From Entonaema liquescens (taxonomy: Eukaryota; Ascomycota; Sordariomycetes; Xylariales; Xylariaceae), in assembly GCA_902805475.1 (NCBI GenBank), contig CADCSX010000001.1:2790001-2854000 (forward strand): a DNA stretch of 64,000 nucleotides, in the 5' to 3' direction. Position numbers and translations under genes: made by a program. The notes beneath the pieces are model-generated. The model saw only the letters and a list, made by a program, of their open reading frames with translations, was not told the origin of the DNA and did not search any database. Shown piece after piece: positions 13,082-24,046 of the stretch; positions within the stretch are counted from its first letter, which is position 1, and every line of letters begins with the position of its first letter.

Positions 13082-13252
13082 CATCCCAGAACGTTAGATA
13101 ATCGTGAGAGGATTGGCAGATATGCCGCATCGAGGGAAGTAGAGCAACTCAATAAGGAAATTGTAGAAGCCAATAAAGAGGTGCTTGGAGATGAGGATGA
13201 CACCAATACACTAGCGAGCATGATCGACCTGGAAGTGGCCTTACAAGATTAA
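13082..13252 (+). pseudogene. Kinesin-light-chain-type TPR gene fragment
   Basis: The plus frame ending in TAA at 13,250-13,252 reads HPRTLDNRERIGRY, then VEQLNKEIVEANKEVLGDED, then DTNTLASMIDLEVALQD. This matches the 42-residue repeat of fungal kinesin-light-chain-like TPR proteins, whose units typically run HPDTL..M.NLA...R....EA..L......KVLG.EHPDTL.SM.NLA. Only about 56 codons remain, bounded upstream by an in-frame TAA at 13,079, with no start. In fungi such repeats commonly form the C-terminal part of NB-ARC/NLR-like or PNP-type proteins. This looks like the last fragment of one, stranded between two eroded regions. Confidence 0.7.
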
Positions 13253-13339
13253 GCTGGGAGCATCTAGACACAATAATGGCTTTAGAAGAATTTGTGCATT
13301 TAAATTTGATGTAGTGAATTATTTGCACATCTCCCAAGA

Positions 13340-14055
13340 TGGTGTGATAAGTTGGAGGGGGGGGTTACCGACCCCCCTTAGATACCGACCCCTTGTCAGA
13401 TGGGCTAATCATATCGCAAAAACTTACTAAAAATCTATTTTTTTGCCATAAATTCAATGTATTGTTTTTAGTTAATAAAATGCGAGAAAACTTTTTAGTC
13501 CCGTTTTATTTTGTAAAAATTTTAAAATATTTTATTTTTAAAATTAAACGTTTTAATTAAATAATAATTTAATAAATAATTATATAATATATTTTTATTA
13601 AATTAATTAAAGCGTTTTTTTTAAATAAATAATTAAAAATAGTAATATATACGTTTATTATTTAATTTAAAATAGTTAATAATTTAGTTAAAATTTAAAA
13701 AACGGGTTAAAAAAAATTTAATAATAACGATAAATTTAATTAAAATTAATGATATATTTTTATTAATTAATTTAAAAAAACTTATAATATATTTCGTTAA
13801 ATTTAAAAAAAAATAAATTTAACAAAAAATCGGGATTTAAAAAAAATCAATAACTTTTTTTTTTAACTTATATTATAAACATTTCGAATAAAATAATTTA
13901 AAAAAAATAAAAATTTTGCAATTATTTAATAAATTAATTAAATAATTTAATAAATTTAAAATATAAAAATATACGTTAAAAAATCGGGAAATAATCGAAA
14001 GGAACAAAAAAAAAAAAAGAAAAAAAAGAAAAAGAAACAGAAATAAGATAAAGGC
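13340..14055. repeat. Second RIP-eroded AT-rich island with G/C-run boundary
   Basis: Bases 13,352-13,400 contain GGGGGGGGTTACCGACCCCC followed by a second TACCGACCCC, an inverted G/C motif that looks like an element end. From about 13,430 to 13,990 the sequence becomes almost pure A/T, and its surviving C/G lies largely in ACG/CGT words. This is probably a single transposon copy destroyed by RIP. No frame is readable. It ends in an A-rich purine tract (14,005-14,045). Confidence 0.65.
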
Positions 14056-14070
14056 ATAGAGTTAATTACT

Positions 14071-14109
14071 GATGGAATTATGGAATTATGGAATTATGGA
14101 ATTATGGAG
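14071..14109 (+). repeat. 9 bp tandem repeat (TGGAATTAT)n
   Basis: About four consecutive TGGAATTAT units lie immediately 3' of the tRNA-Arg gene on the other strand. It is a simple tandem repeat with no visible function. Confidence 0.9.
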
Positions 14110-14118
14110 CAAAAGGGA

Positions 14119-14198
14119 AGCCCAACGTGGGACTCGAACCCACAACCTTTGAGTCTCATTTTTAGAAGCTCAATGCTCTACCATTGAGCCAGCTGGGC
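14119..14198 (-). tRNA. tRNA-Arg(UCU) with an ~8 nt intron
   Basis: The minus strand folds into a full cloverleaf. The acceptor GCCCAGC pairs with GTTGGGC (one G-U), the D arm is GCTC/GAGC, the anticodon stem is TTGAG/CTCAA, and the T arm is GTGGG-TTCGAGT-CCCAC. The anticodon loop reads CTTCTA, then about 8 extra bases (AAAATGAG), then A before CTCAA. This gives anticodon TCT and an intron just 3' of position 37, the canonical place for nuclear tRNA introns. A box (TGGCTCAATGG) and B box (GGTTCGAGTCC) are intact. It decodes AGA/AGG. The gene sits between an AT-rich RIP island and a gene-poor stretch and appears functional. Confidence 0.93.
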
Positions 14199-14859
14199 TG
14201 GTAAGCCGAATCCAGTTTTTTGGGATTCGTTCCGATAGGTATACCCGGGGAATTTTAAACATGGTATAAATTGTACCTTCTAGACCACAGCCAATAAAAG
14301 ACAAGACTTTTGACGCACAGACGAATTTATAAGCCACGTCTAACGGCTTGATTTGAAATTCCAACTGCTTTGCAACATGAACATGATAGGTTGAAATAAG
14401 AATACGTCGCGACGGCAAGAAGTATATTTACCAACTTCGAAAGAAGCATCGCCGGCTACCAGAAAAAAAAAAAAAAAAAAAAGCCCCTGTGGCAAATAGT
14501 CAATGTGCAATCATATTTCGAATTATCATTCTTGAAAAAAAAAAAATAATATACCGAATCTCTCGGTTGTGGCACCAGTCTACAAATAAGACTGCTTGCG
14601 ATGTATTATCTTGCCATTAAGGAATGTGGTTGCTATAGAAGAAAAATATGGCATAATAACTATCTTCGCGTTGGTTTAAGGGGAATACACAACCAAACTT
14701 TTATTATTTAGTCGCACCAAAAACGAATGTATCCTTATCCTTCTCAACTCCATCTCTTTCTGTGATCCTTGGTTATGCATGTTGCACCCTCCATTGGGCG
14801 CTTTCTGACTTGCTTTCCTCTCCCAGGCACGATGGTCCTCCTATTTCAGAAGTCAGGCG
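14199..14859. other. Intergenic, no gene recognised
   Basis: It contains the 5' flank of the tRNA, a run of about 20 A at 14,461-14,481 and a second A run near 14,535. The minus frame 14,170-14,418 overlaps the tRNA and has no family resemblance, so I do not call it. Confidence 0.6.
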
Positions 14860-15165
14860 TTAAACACGGACTTGGATGATTGTGGGATCCGCAGAGTTAT
14901 AGTGGAAGTTCAAAACATCAGTTTCGCTTAAGTTGAAGTTGAATGGATACTCCGTGCCCGTTTTGTCTTTACAATAATAGACGCCGTCTTTCGTCGCAGT
15001 AAGGCTCAGCACCCACTGATAAACAGAATCCGGTTTGAGCATATACTTTGAGATGCCTATACCTGCAACTTCGGCTGAAGTGGAAATCCAATCAGCGCTG
15101 ACATCTTGAACTGGCCAGTTGACTTCGTAGGTAGGCATCTTGACTTTATATAGGTAGTTAGCCAT
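14860..15165 (-). CDS. Small orphan protein, 101 aa
   Basis: A single uninterrupted frame from ATG at 15,165 to the stop at 14,860. The product starts MANYLYKVKMPTYEVNW, has about six aromatic Tyr/Trp residues spread through it, one Cys and no signal peptide or membrane segment. The pattern of alternating polar and aromatic residues suggests a small beta-rich cytosolic protein. I do not recognise the family. Codon use and base composition look normal, unlike the eroded DNA on either side, and the frame has no RIP-type stops, which argues for a real gene. It could also be the surviving exon of a larger gene or a chance ORF. Confidence 0.5.
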   Translation of the reverse strand: MANYLYKVKMPTYEVNWPVQDVSADWISTSAEVAGIGISKYMLKPDSVYQWVLSLTATKDGVYYCKDKTGTEYPFNFNLSETDVLNFHYNSADPTIIQVRV

Positions 15166-15329
15166 TTTGTATACCTATCTAAGAAAGCAAATACTGGGTA
15201 TCGTGTAATATATTGCGCACTTACTTCGAACGTTGCGGTGTTGTTTGCACGGGGTAAACAGGAGTTAAATTTGTATACCTATTGTTGTAGTGAACTACCG
15301 CGTAGCGCTGAACGGTCCGTGTTATAAGT

Positions 15330-15472
15330 CAGGTATGTTTTAGTAGGGTACTCTGACAACCGATATTGTTAACGACTATCTCGTCTTCTATCTGTCTACC
15401 CGACTAGAGAAGCGGCGCTTTATATATTGTTGGCTCGCTGGGTTGTCAGGGATGATGTTACCCTACTATGTC
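15330..15472. repeat. Imperfect inverted repeat, possible solo-LTR or MITE remnant
   Basis: The left arm reads AGTAGGGTACTCTGACAACC (about 15,338-15,361). The right arm reads GGGTTGTCAGGGATGATGTT followed by ACCCTACTA (about 15,440-15,469). The inner TGACAACC/GGTTGTCA match exactly and the outer GTAGGGTA/TACCCTAC match after a short loop-out. About 80 bp lie between them, including a TATATATTG word. Many fungal LTRs and MITEs have ends of this kind, but there is no internal domain or second LTR nearby. Confidence 0.4.
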
Positions 15473-17971
15473 TGACCAGCTTCGGCTAGGCCATTACCAC
15501 AATACGTATTCATTCTTGAAGCTTACAACATGGTCTACGGAAAATACAACTTAAAGTGGCGCTATATCGCTTGCCCAAATATCATGTCGATCTCTGGCAT
15601 GACAAGATAGATCTGTGCCTCTTTGGCAGCGTCGCTCCACGGGAGATCTCCCCGCTAGCTACTAAGCACAATGTCCTCGGTGGCATGAGACTCAATCAAT
15701 CGTAGTAAGGTGACGATCACATCTAGAGGCCACTTTTCGGACAACTGGGACTAAGCTGCGTATCGTGAACACAGGGCGGCGACAGTAGCTTCGGGGTAGG
15801 AGATGTCGTACATGGGTGCTGGTCGGCTTCACGACATGATGTATCATCTTTCAGCTGATGTGGGTAACGCTCGCGGCAGGTGATTCTGCGGCGTCATCAA
15901 GATGGCGTGCCGGGTGCTATCATCAAAGACATCCGTAGACATCCGTAGACATCTATAGGTGAATAGGGATAACACTATAGGCCCGTCCATTAGCAGTCTG
16001 CAGGTACGGGGTTTTCTAGTAATCCAATCATCGCCGATTCGGCATTTGAAATCCCTGGAAAGAAAAAGCAGCTGCATATCGAAACCTGTAGAGAGTTCAA
16101 TAACCGATAGATTCATAGAAATTAGAAACCGGTGATCATCTAGGAAAGGATGATTCTTCCTGCCGCCAGTAGAAATATTTGTGACTGGTCATAAGAAATA
16201 GGCTACCGGACCAGTCTTTCTTACAGAGACTCTCAATCTTGCACACATATTATTCGTGTTATACCAGTCGGGAACCCATTGAATTACTCACGAATTGGGA
16301 CATTTCGAATTGTTTACCGATTGGGGAACTATTACATGTCCCCGGCCTGGAGTGGCATATAGTGGCGTCCATCATCGATGTCTGTGACGCTCCAGTCAAC
16401 CTGCATGATCAGACATTCGGCACCGAAATGGCTGCTGAGTCATCACGGCGCAACCTCCTATTTCGGGTTCTATAGCACCGGCCCGTTTTGCGGGGATCCG
16501 GACGACTACTTTTGTTTCGACGGGAGTTATCGCGATACTAGCACAACTACTCGTACCACTTTATATAGCATCAGACTCTATATTTCTACTACTTCCCTCG
16601 TGTGGTGTCTTGTATTACTTCGTTCATTCTTATAAAAAACGCTGCGGCCATTACTATAAATCTCACTATCATTTGACACATCAGTTGTACTACCTATGTT
16701 GTTCGTGTAGGAACTTACCACTTATATCTAAACACCTAGTTTCAATAAACCGCCAAATTGATCGAGCATTCCGGCCCCATAATTTCTCTTGTATTTATGC
16801 ATACCGTAACGTAGCGTAGGAAATGGAGTGGAATATGCGGCAGGGTTTACTATTATAGAGTATTATAGAGTGAGATTTGCATTCAGTGGCGCTTTCATAG
16901 TTGCTGTCATTGAATGGGCTCTTGTGACTAAGGACGCCTGAACAATATGCGGTGTCTCCTTTACACCTAATATCGAAAGGCTGTAACAAGTGACATTAAA
17001 TCAATAAACTTCGGCTGGCGCAGGGGCCAGTTACTCGACTAAGACTTAACTAGTACCACTTGGTTAGGCGAACCTCCCGGCTATAACCCGGCTTAGTCTT
17101 AACAACGTCCATACGGCCAGCGGCTCCATTCGCCTGATCTGGTATATTACTTACCTAGGGACGGGGGCGGGGAAGGATGCGAGGTTATGAATATACGGGC
17201 CAAGAATTTGACATCATACCGGGCGATTTGCATGGATACGAGATGCATGGAAAATATTTTAATTCCTCCTAGTAGGTTCTATTAGTTATGGGTTGTTAAT
17301 GAAGGCTCATGACAGTGGCGAGGGATGATCGGATTGCCGAGGACATATGAAGGCACCCAAGCCCCTTGCTACCGCTTGGCAACATTCGGCATTTAGTACC
17401 TAGATTGGATGGATTTACTATTGGCAGGTGTACGATCGAACTCGTAAACTAAATGATATAATAGTTCAAGATATTATTGTGGCTCATCGTTTACCTCCTT
17501 TTCGCCCCCTTTCACCAAACGTGACACAAGGTCATTAACAACACCGCAGTTGTATGTGTTAGGATTCTGTATGTGATGGCTGGGGGATCTCCATAGCTAG
17601 TCTTGCAGATATTAACCCTCTTGATAGTTTTCGGCTTTGATGAAAAAGTAAGAGTAAATTGATTCTTGAGTTGGGTACTGTGGTCACTCTATATAAGTGA
17701 CGCGAAGATATGGCCTTTTGATTATATAGACTGACCGGCACAGGTCTCTTAACAAAGTCTATACTCAATAGTACAATCCACCTCTCTACTAAGTTTGGTA
17801 CGGGTTATTTTGTCTAGCGATGTCAGGACTTCGTGGAATCTGAACTCGGCTAAAAAGTCTTGGGAAGAGCACGCGGTGCATATTATGAGGGTTTACCGAT
17901 CACTAATAAATGGTAGGTACTGGCTTTGCTTCTGCAAGGACTCTTTTTCGTTTGGTATTAAAACAACTTTT
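15473..17971. other. Gene-poor stretch with decayed coding remnants
   Basis: No intact gene found. On the minus strand from about 15,790 to 15,540 there are protein-like segments in one frame (VIVTLLRLIESHATEDIVL and SDAAKEAQIYLVMPEIDMIF) separated by stops, so this is probably a dead gene of unknown family. Short frames of 60-90 codons between 15,844 and 17,986 lack family features, splice context and supportive neighbours. Base composition is intermediate and the sequence looks like old, drifted transposon or gene debris. A 10-11 bp tandem (CATCCGTAGA) occurs near 15,928-15,950. Confidence 0.5.
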
Positions 17972-20163
17972 CTAATCCTTGTCTAAGCGTACAGCAGGGC
18001 TACTCTGCACGAACTTCAAATCTACCTTGTGGCCCAGCAGCTCGCGAATGTTTGAGATACCATATTTGATCATTGTGGGTCGCTCTAAGGAGAGGCCCCA
18101 ACCGTAAACGCGTGTATCAGGGCTATGGTAAAAGTTAGAGACATCCCATGAATAAAGGCGGAAGCTAATGGGAATATTGAGATAAATTGCGAGTATTATA
18201 CGTACGGGAATCCCATGGCCTCTAGCATTTCAGGTCGGAACATTCCGCTGTTTCCTATTTCGATAAGCTTGCCGAGACCCTTGTCTGTTGCAACAAGTTA
18301 GTATCTAATCCAGAAGTAACTGGAGGAGAAGGTGGCTTGTAGAATACGTACGATAGGAGAAGATTTCCATGCTAGGCTCGGTGTCTAAGTTGAAATTAGC
18401 CAAACATTTAATTTCATGCAATTAATCTACTAGAAGCCTCATAACAATACTCATAGGTTCATGTGAAGAATCAGGGATAAGGTGGATTATAGTGAGTACG
18501 TACAGGGGTTGTAGGCCGGCTTATATTTGAGGTCGGTGATACCCATCTTGCCAAAGAAGATGTCCATAAACTAACTCAGGTCAGGAGCATGTTCCTCATG
18601 TAACTATAATTAGTTGTTTGGGTTAAATACTTACCTCCATGAGGCCACCAAGAGTCAGGTTTGCATCAGCGATGACACCCTCGACCTGATGGAACTCTGC
18701 TAGATGTGTTGCATCAACACTCTCATTTCGGAACACCCTGTCGATAGAGAAGTAGCGTGCTGGAGGTGGGCGGCCGTCGGGACCCTTCCTAGCTGCTAGT
18801 TTATGAAGCATGTTTGCACTGATGGCCGTTGTATGAGTACGCAGGACCAACCGTAGTGACTCGTCCCCTGACCAAGGGTACCGGTAGCCAATTGAACCGT
18901 ATTTGCCGTCCTATATTGCGAATTAGGATCTTTAAGGATATTTACAGGGGCAAACACAATTGATGAAAAAATTACGTACTTGGTGAACCGCCTTCACGTT
19001 CTCCCAGTAAGCATTGTAGTCTTTCTTATCATCAGGCGATGTCTCTCGAGGTTTATCGGCTGAGGCGGGGTCGGAAATATAAAACTATTCCAAGAAAGTG
19101 TCAGACGCAATTAAAACTGAAATGGGAGAGGGGCATAGAAAGGCGCATAAGTAGTATCCCTTGGGATACGATCGTGAGAGGCGAGGTGGTGACATACAGT
19201 GTCTTGTAAGTCACGCGCTGGGTGTTGCTGTGGTACGTAAAGGGCGTCGAAGTTCCAGAAACCCGACTCGACGAACCTGGAGAGGAGGTCAATACTAGCT
19301 TGGGGTAATATTTTACCGCCGAGAATACGCACTTATCGGTCGGCATCTCCTCGAAACCCATTTCGAAGAAAATCTGTCTGAACTCGGCGCGAACTTTGTT
19401 GAGTGGATGCAATGCGCCCGATCGCTGATCCGCCCCTGAAGCCTTAAAGTTATACGGCTTGAATGCTGCAGTTTTCCACGAACCCGTGGCTATCATGTCA
19501 GAAGTTAGGTCCGTTGCCTCTTCGGGGATTTTGAGGGCGAACTTGGCACCCTTATGAACTCTGAAACTAATGATCTTTTGCATCTTGATAAGTTTTCGCT
19601 TCTTCAAGTCGGTAAGTAGTTTGGCATCAGGGTATGTTCGCGTCTCCTTGATGGTCAACATCTGCTCCTTGGTAACATCTTTTATAACCTCTTGGGCGGC
19701 CTTGAACTTGCCATCTATAAACATGCCGGTTGGTTAGCTATAGCCATCACATCAGTTTAGCAGAATAGTAATTTTTGCGCATACCCTTCGTCTTGGATAT
19801 CCACTTCTCCTTAAACGCTTTGCCTTGGCCAATCTTAACAACATTCTTGTCGCCGATGGCCTTCTCCAAGTCTTGAACGGTTAGGCCGTCGATGGCAGAG
19901 CGTAAGGCCTCGAACACGCGGGCCTCGTGGCTACCATTGGCAGCAATCTGCTCGCCCTCAGGTTCTAATATAGCTTCTTCTCGTTCTATCGTGTCGTAGG
20001 TGACCATGTCACGGGATGCTAGTCGGTCGAGGGCAGCTTTAACCTCAATGAAGCTCGCATCTGGAAAGGCTTCGGACGAGAGAAGCGGCGAGGTTTGGTC
20101 GAGGGACTGGAGAATGCGAGAGGCAAGATCCCCCGACTGGGGACTTATCGTTGAGGATGCCAT
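17972..20163 (-). CDS. FRS2: Phenylalanyl-tRNA synthetase alpha subunit, cytosolic
   Basis: Charges tRNA-Phe as the catalytic alpha subunit of the cytosolic alpha2beta2 enzyme. Nine exons join to 516 aa: 19785-20163, 19333-19714, 19198-19276, 18980-19084, 18635-18910, 18504-18570, 18352-18384, 18206-18284 and 17972-18122. All introns are GT-AG with starts such as GTATGT, GTACGT and GTAAGT, and the total of 1551 nt is in frame. The N-terminal 200 residues are the winged-helix tRNA-binding region. The class II core shows FVESGFWNFDALYVPQQHPA, then RTHTTAIS (motif 2 region), DRVFRNESVDATHLAEFHQV, and the C-terminal motif 3 VYGWGLSLERPTMIKYG. Length is normal for fungi. It is divergent from URA7. 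Exons near the C-terminus are short (33 nt for the smallest). Identification is very secure; only a few splice edges could shift. Confidence 0.96.
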
Positions 20164-20792
20164 GTTTAAATCGGGAATTAGCGCTGATTCGGTTTCATGC
20201 GCTGCGTCCGGGTAGCAAATAAATCAGAAAATTTGAGGGTTCCCCTATATGCTACGTGAAGCTGGTGGTGAGCCTGAGTCACATTTGATGCTACGAATTG
20301 AATTGTTTCGCGACTTAGGAACACACCCCTCCCCCCTCACCCCACCAAGAGAGAGAGAGAGAGAAGACAGGGGTGTATATACCATGCCCCTCCATCTGGT
20401 ACGTACTGGTACTTATCGCCATGCATACCTACACCTTAACCTTCCTTACCGCCTGCCTAATAAGAATGAAATCAATAAAGTTATCTTATCGATAGAGGGG
20501 TACTTGTCAGGAAGCTTGTTTAGCAGTAAGGCAAGATAAACTTTTTTTATTATCATTTTACTTTTTTAACGCTTGTTTTCGATTCTGCCTGCTGCAGAGT
20601 CAGACTCGCCGCAAAAACACTTAAAAACAATTGTATTTTTTCCCAACTTCCATTCCCAACAAACAAACACATTCTTGTGATCATATTATTCAAATTATTT
20701 AAAAAATTCTCTTATATAAGGTAGCCCTGCCTACATTGGCACCGGCACCATACCTCTCTACGTTTCCCAAGTCTTCGCGCCGAGTCAGCAAG
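20164..20792. promoter_or_regulatory. Shared divergent promoter region FRS2 / URA7
   Basis: 629 bases separate the two start codons. It holds a short (GA)n tract at 20,348-20,363, a C-rich stretch before it, and an A/T-rich segment with TATATAAGG near 20,713 about 80 bases upstream of the URA7 ATG, which could act as a TATA element. No transcription-factor site can be assigned with confidence. Confidence 0.5.
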
Positions 20793-23336
20793 ATGAAGTA
20801 TGTGCTAGTCAGCGGCGGTGTCATCAGCGGCATTGGTAAAGGTATTGCTCCTTTTCACTATCCTTTACTGGTTCTCTCTCGGGTAGCCTTCTTGATTGGC
20901 TTCATTATGATAATAATAACAAAGGAAATTAAATTCGGCTTCAGCTGCTAACTTGATATCTTTACAGGCATAATAGGTATATCAGCGAGAAACAACTCAC
21001 TTATACTTCATTTGGCTCTACTAACTTTCCCAAGCTTCCTCCTCTGGGCTTCTGCTGAAAACGACGGGTCTCAAGGTTACGGTATGAGCATGCGATTTTC
21101 CGTGTTACTTTCACCATCACATGCTAACTGTGGTGCCTCAGGCAATCAAAATTGACCCGTATTTGAACGTAGATGCTGGTACACTAGGTCCACTCGAGTA
21201 GGTGAGACACCTAAAGTAGTATATATATTGTAATGCTGACAGCAATTGTTGGTTCAAGGCATGGAGAATGCTTCGTTCTGAAGGTAATACCTCATCATGT
21301 AGATCATATCTCTACTGGTATGCTGATAGAAATTAGGATGGAGGCGAATCCGATCTTGATCTCGGGAATTATGAGCGTTACTTAAACCTCAATCTCACTA
21401 ACGAGAACAATATCACAACGGGCAAGATCTACAAGTTTGTTACCCGGCCTGTAGCTTTTGTTTTGCTATGAATGACCCTAACTAACCATCTCCTTCAAGA
21501 GCTGTAATTGAACGGGAACGGAAGGGCGACTACATAGGGCGCACAGTCCAGGTAGTACCTCACATTACAGATGCCATCCAGGACTGGATCCAGCGTGTAG
21601 CAAGGATACCCGTTGACGATAGTAGCGAAGAGCCTGATGTCTGTATCAGTATGTATGCATGAAACTCGGTAGATTTCAAGCTAATTGTTGGTTTCCAGTT
21701 GAATTAGTACGTTCTTACACTGCATTTACCATTATGAGCTACGCAACTGGCTTTGACCCTTACAAATCTAACTGGTGCCTCACAGGGGGGAACTGTTGGC
21801 GACATTGAGAGCATGCCTTTTGTCGAAGCATTAACCCAATTCAGATATAAGGTCGGCAAAGGTAATTTGGTCAACATACACGTCTCTTATGTACCTATCA
21901 TCCACGGAGAGGAGAAGACCAAGCCTACACAGCATGCTATCAAACAGATGCGAAGCGCTGGTTTAATACCAGATCTAGTTAGTACCACGATGGGATACGT
22001 TATGAGGTTGACAACTAAGAGCATCTAGATTGCTTGCCGCTGTGAGCGCGCCCTCGACGAAGCTACGACTCAAAAGATCGCCCGAAGCTGTCAGGTTGAA
22101 TTTAAGCAGGTCGTTACTGTTCGGGATATCGAGACTATTTACCAAGTTCCACTGCTCCTCGAGGAGCAGGGCTTGCTTCACCGTCTACGCGAGGCCTTGA
22201 TGTTAGACCAACTATCGATTCCCCCAAGCTTGGTCGATAAAGGCGAAGGCCTATGGCAGTTGTGGAAGAAGACGGTCGTAACAAAGCCCTACCTCGAGCC
22301 CGTAATAATCGCCCTAGTCGGTAAATATATCGCACTTCCAGATAGTAAGTACCGTCAACTTAGTTATAACAGCCTGGTAAATTATAGGTGTCGTTGGTTT
22401 CGGGATGTACACGACGCCTGAAAGAACATCAGAACAACAGGATTAATATGTATTATCTAGGTTATCTCTCCGTGATCAAGGCCCTAGAGCATTCGGCAAT
22501 GCGATGCAACCGGAAACTCAACTTGTGCTGGATTGACGCAGAGCACCTTGAAGATGCTACTCTGAAGAGTGATCCTACTATATATCATAAGGCTTGGTCG
22601 CAGCTTACTGTTGCTTCTGGTTGTAAGTAATTCGATTTTCTGTCTAGACCTTCCTAGGTATATTAAACGTGCCATGGGCTAATTTAATGCAGGCATTTGC
22701 CCGGGAGGATTTGGTGGTAGAGGCGTGGCAGGGATGGTTAAGGCTGCAAAATGGGCACGCGAATGCAAGATTCCTTACCTAGGGATCTGCCTCGGAATGC
22801 AAGTCGCCGTAATAGAAGCCGCTCAGAACCTATGTGGTTATAAGGATGCGACTTCGGAAGAATTTGACGCCAACGCTGAACATCGCGTTGTCATCTTCAT
22901 GCCAGAAGGGTCGAAAGAGATAATGGGCGGCACGATGCGACTCGGTACGAAAGCAACCCACTTCCAGTCTGGGAGCGAATGGAGTAAGCTTCGAGCTTTA
23001 TACGGAGATTCCACCGTTATGGAAGAGCGACACCGACATCGTTACGAAGTTAACCCTGACTACATCGAGGAACTCGAGAAGGCTGGACTCAATTTCGTTG
23101 GCAAAGACGAAACAGGAAAGCGTATGGAAGTTGTTGAACTAAGGGATCACCCCTTTTTCGTGGGAGTCCAGGCTCACCCTGAGTTTACATCTCGTGTGCT
23201 CGCTCCGTCGCCTACGTACCTCGGTTTCATGGCTGCCAGCACGGGTTGCCTAGACCAGGTCATACAGGAGATACGCAAACAGAAGAAACAAACCAACGGT
23301 CTTGTCAATGGTGCGGAGGAGAGTGTTCATTTCTAA
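20793..23336 (+). CDS. URA7: CTP synthase
   Basis: Makes CTP from UTP, ATP and glutamine, the last step of de novo pyrimidine nucleotide synthesis. Twelve exons: 20793-20841, 20968-20976, 21035-21081, 21142-21197, 21259-21283, 21337-21434, 21500-21648, 21699-21706, 21786-21977, 22029-22344, 22461-22622 and 22693-23336. They sum to 1755 nt, 584 aa. The synthase half opens with MKYVLVSGGVISGIGKG and contains IKIDPYLNVDAGT and ELGGTVGDIES. The glutaminase half shows CPGGFGGRG, the nucleophile Cys in PYLGICLGMQ and the His-Glu pair in AHPEF. Exon 2 is only 9 nt (codes for part of GIIA) and exon 8 only 8 nt (IEL), yet both are needed to keep frame and motif. One intron begins GTAGGT. The tail after residue 560 is a short polar extension. 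Confidence 0.96.
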
Positions 23337-23457
23337 TGCTATAGACGATACGACAGCCTCATTTTCTTAGTAGTGGATAGCATAGGTTAGAATCCATCCG
23401 AGACGAGCCCTAACAGGCTCATTCTTATTCATGGGAGGTTAATCCTAGAGAGAGAAA

Positions 23458-23504
<47 letters not shown>

Positions 23505-24046
23505 CGCGAGTTTACTTAACCCCAAGTTATGGAGCTAGAGCAGATATGGTTTAGGACTTAAAGGGACTGCTTACACAATCTGGGTTCAATCTACTACTGC
23601 TATAGCTTTACACTCATCATGCGTAGGTCGGTTAGCACTGTGATGATCTGGTTATGTGGGTTATGTGGGTTATGTTACATATACATATACATATATATCA
23701 AAAGGGCACAAAGGAAAAAAAAAATATGAAACTTATCTTATATATGAGATGTCTATTGATTAGGTATCCATCTACCTATAGCTAAAGTGCTTTAAGTGGG
23801 TGTTGATATTGTAACTTGAAAAGTGACTCGTTAATATTAAAAGAAGTAGCTCCACTTTCGCCCGCAATATACATGAGTACCTACATACATACCTAAGTAT
23901 ATAGGTACATCCCCCCCCACTATTTACATCTTTCCATATGGCATACACAGTTGGTAAAGTTAAGCTCACCTCGATTCGATCGACGCGAATTTATATAACT
24001 TTTACACCGAGAAGTAATTGACTCTTATTAGACCTTATGATTCACG
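23337..24046. other. Intergenic with a long (GA)n microsatellite
   Basis: A (GA)n tract of roughly 50 bases spans 23,447-23,499 shortly after URA7. Farther on are ATACAT repeats near 23,675-23,695, a poly-A run near 23,717 and a run of nine C at 23,911. The A/T-rich last 100 bases form the 5' flank of GIM5. No gene seen. Confidence 0.7.

Noticed and set aside
16239..16819. Three overlapping plus-strand frames of 69-85 codons
   Set aside because: No recognisable protein segment, no consistent frame and no splice sites; treated as drifted debris.
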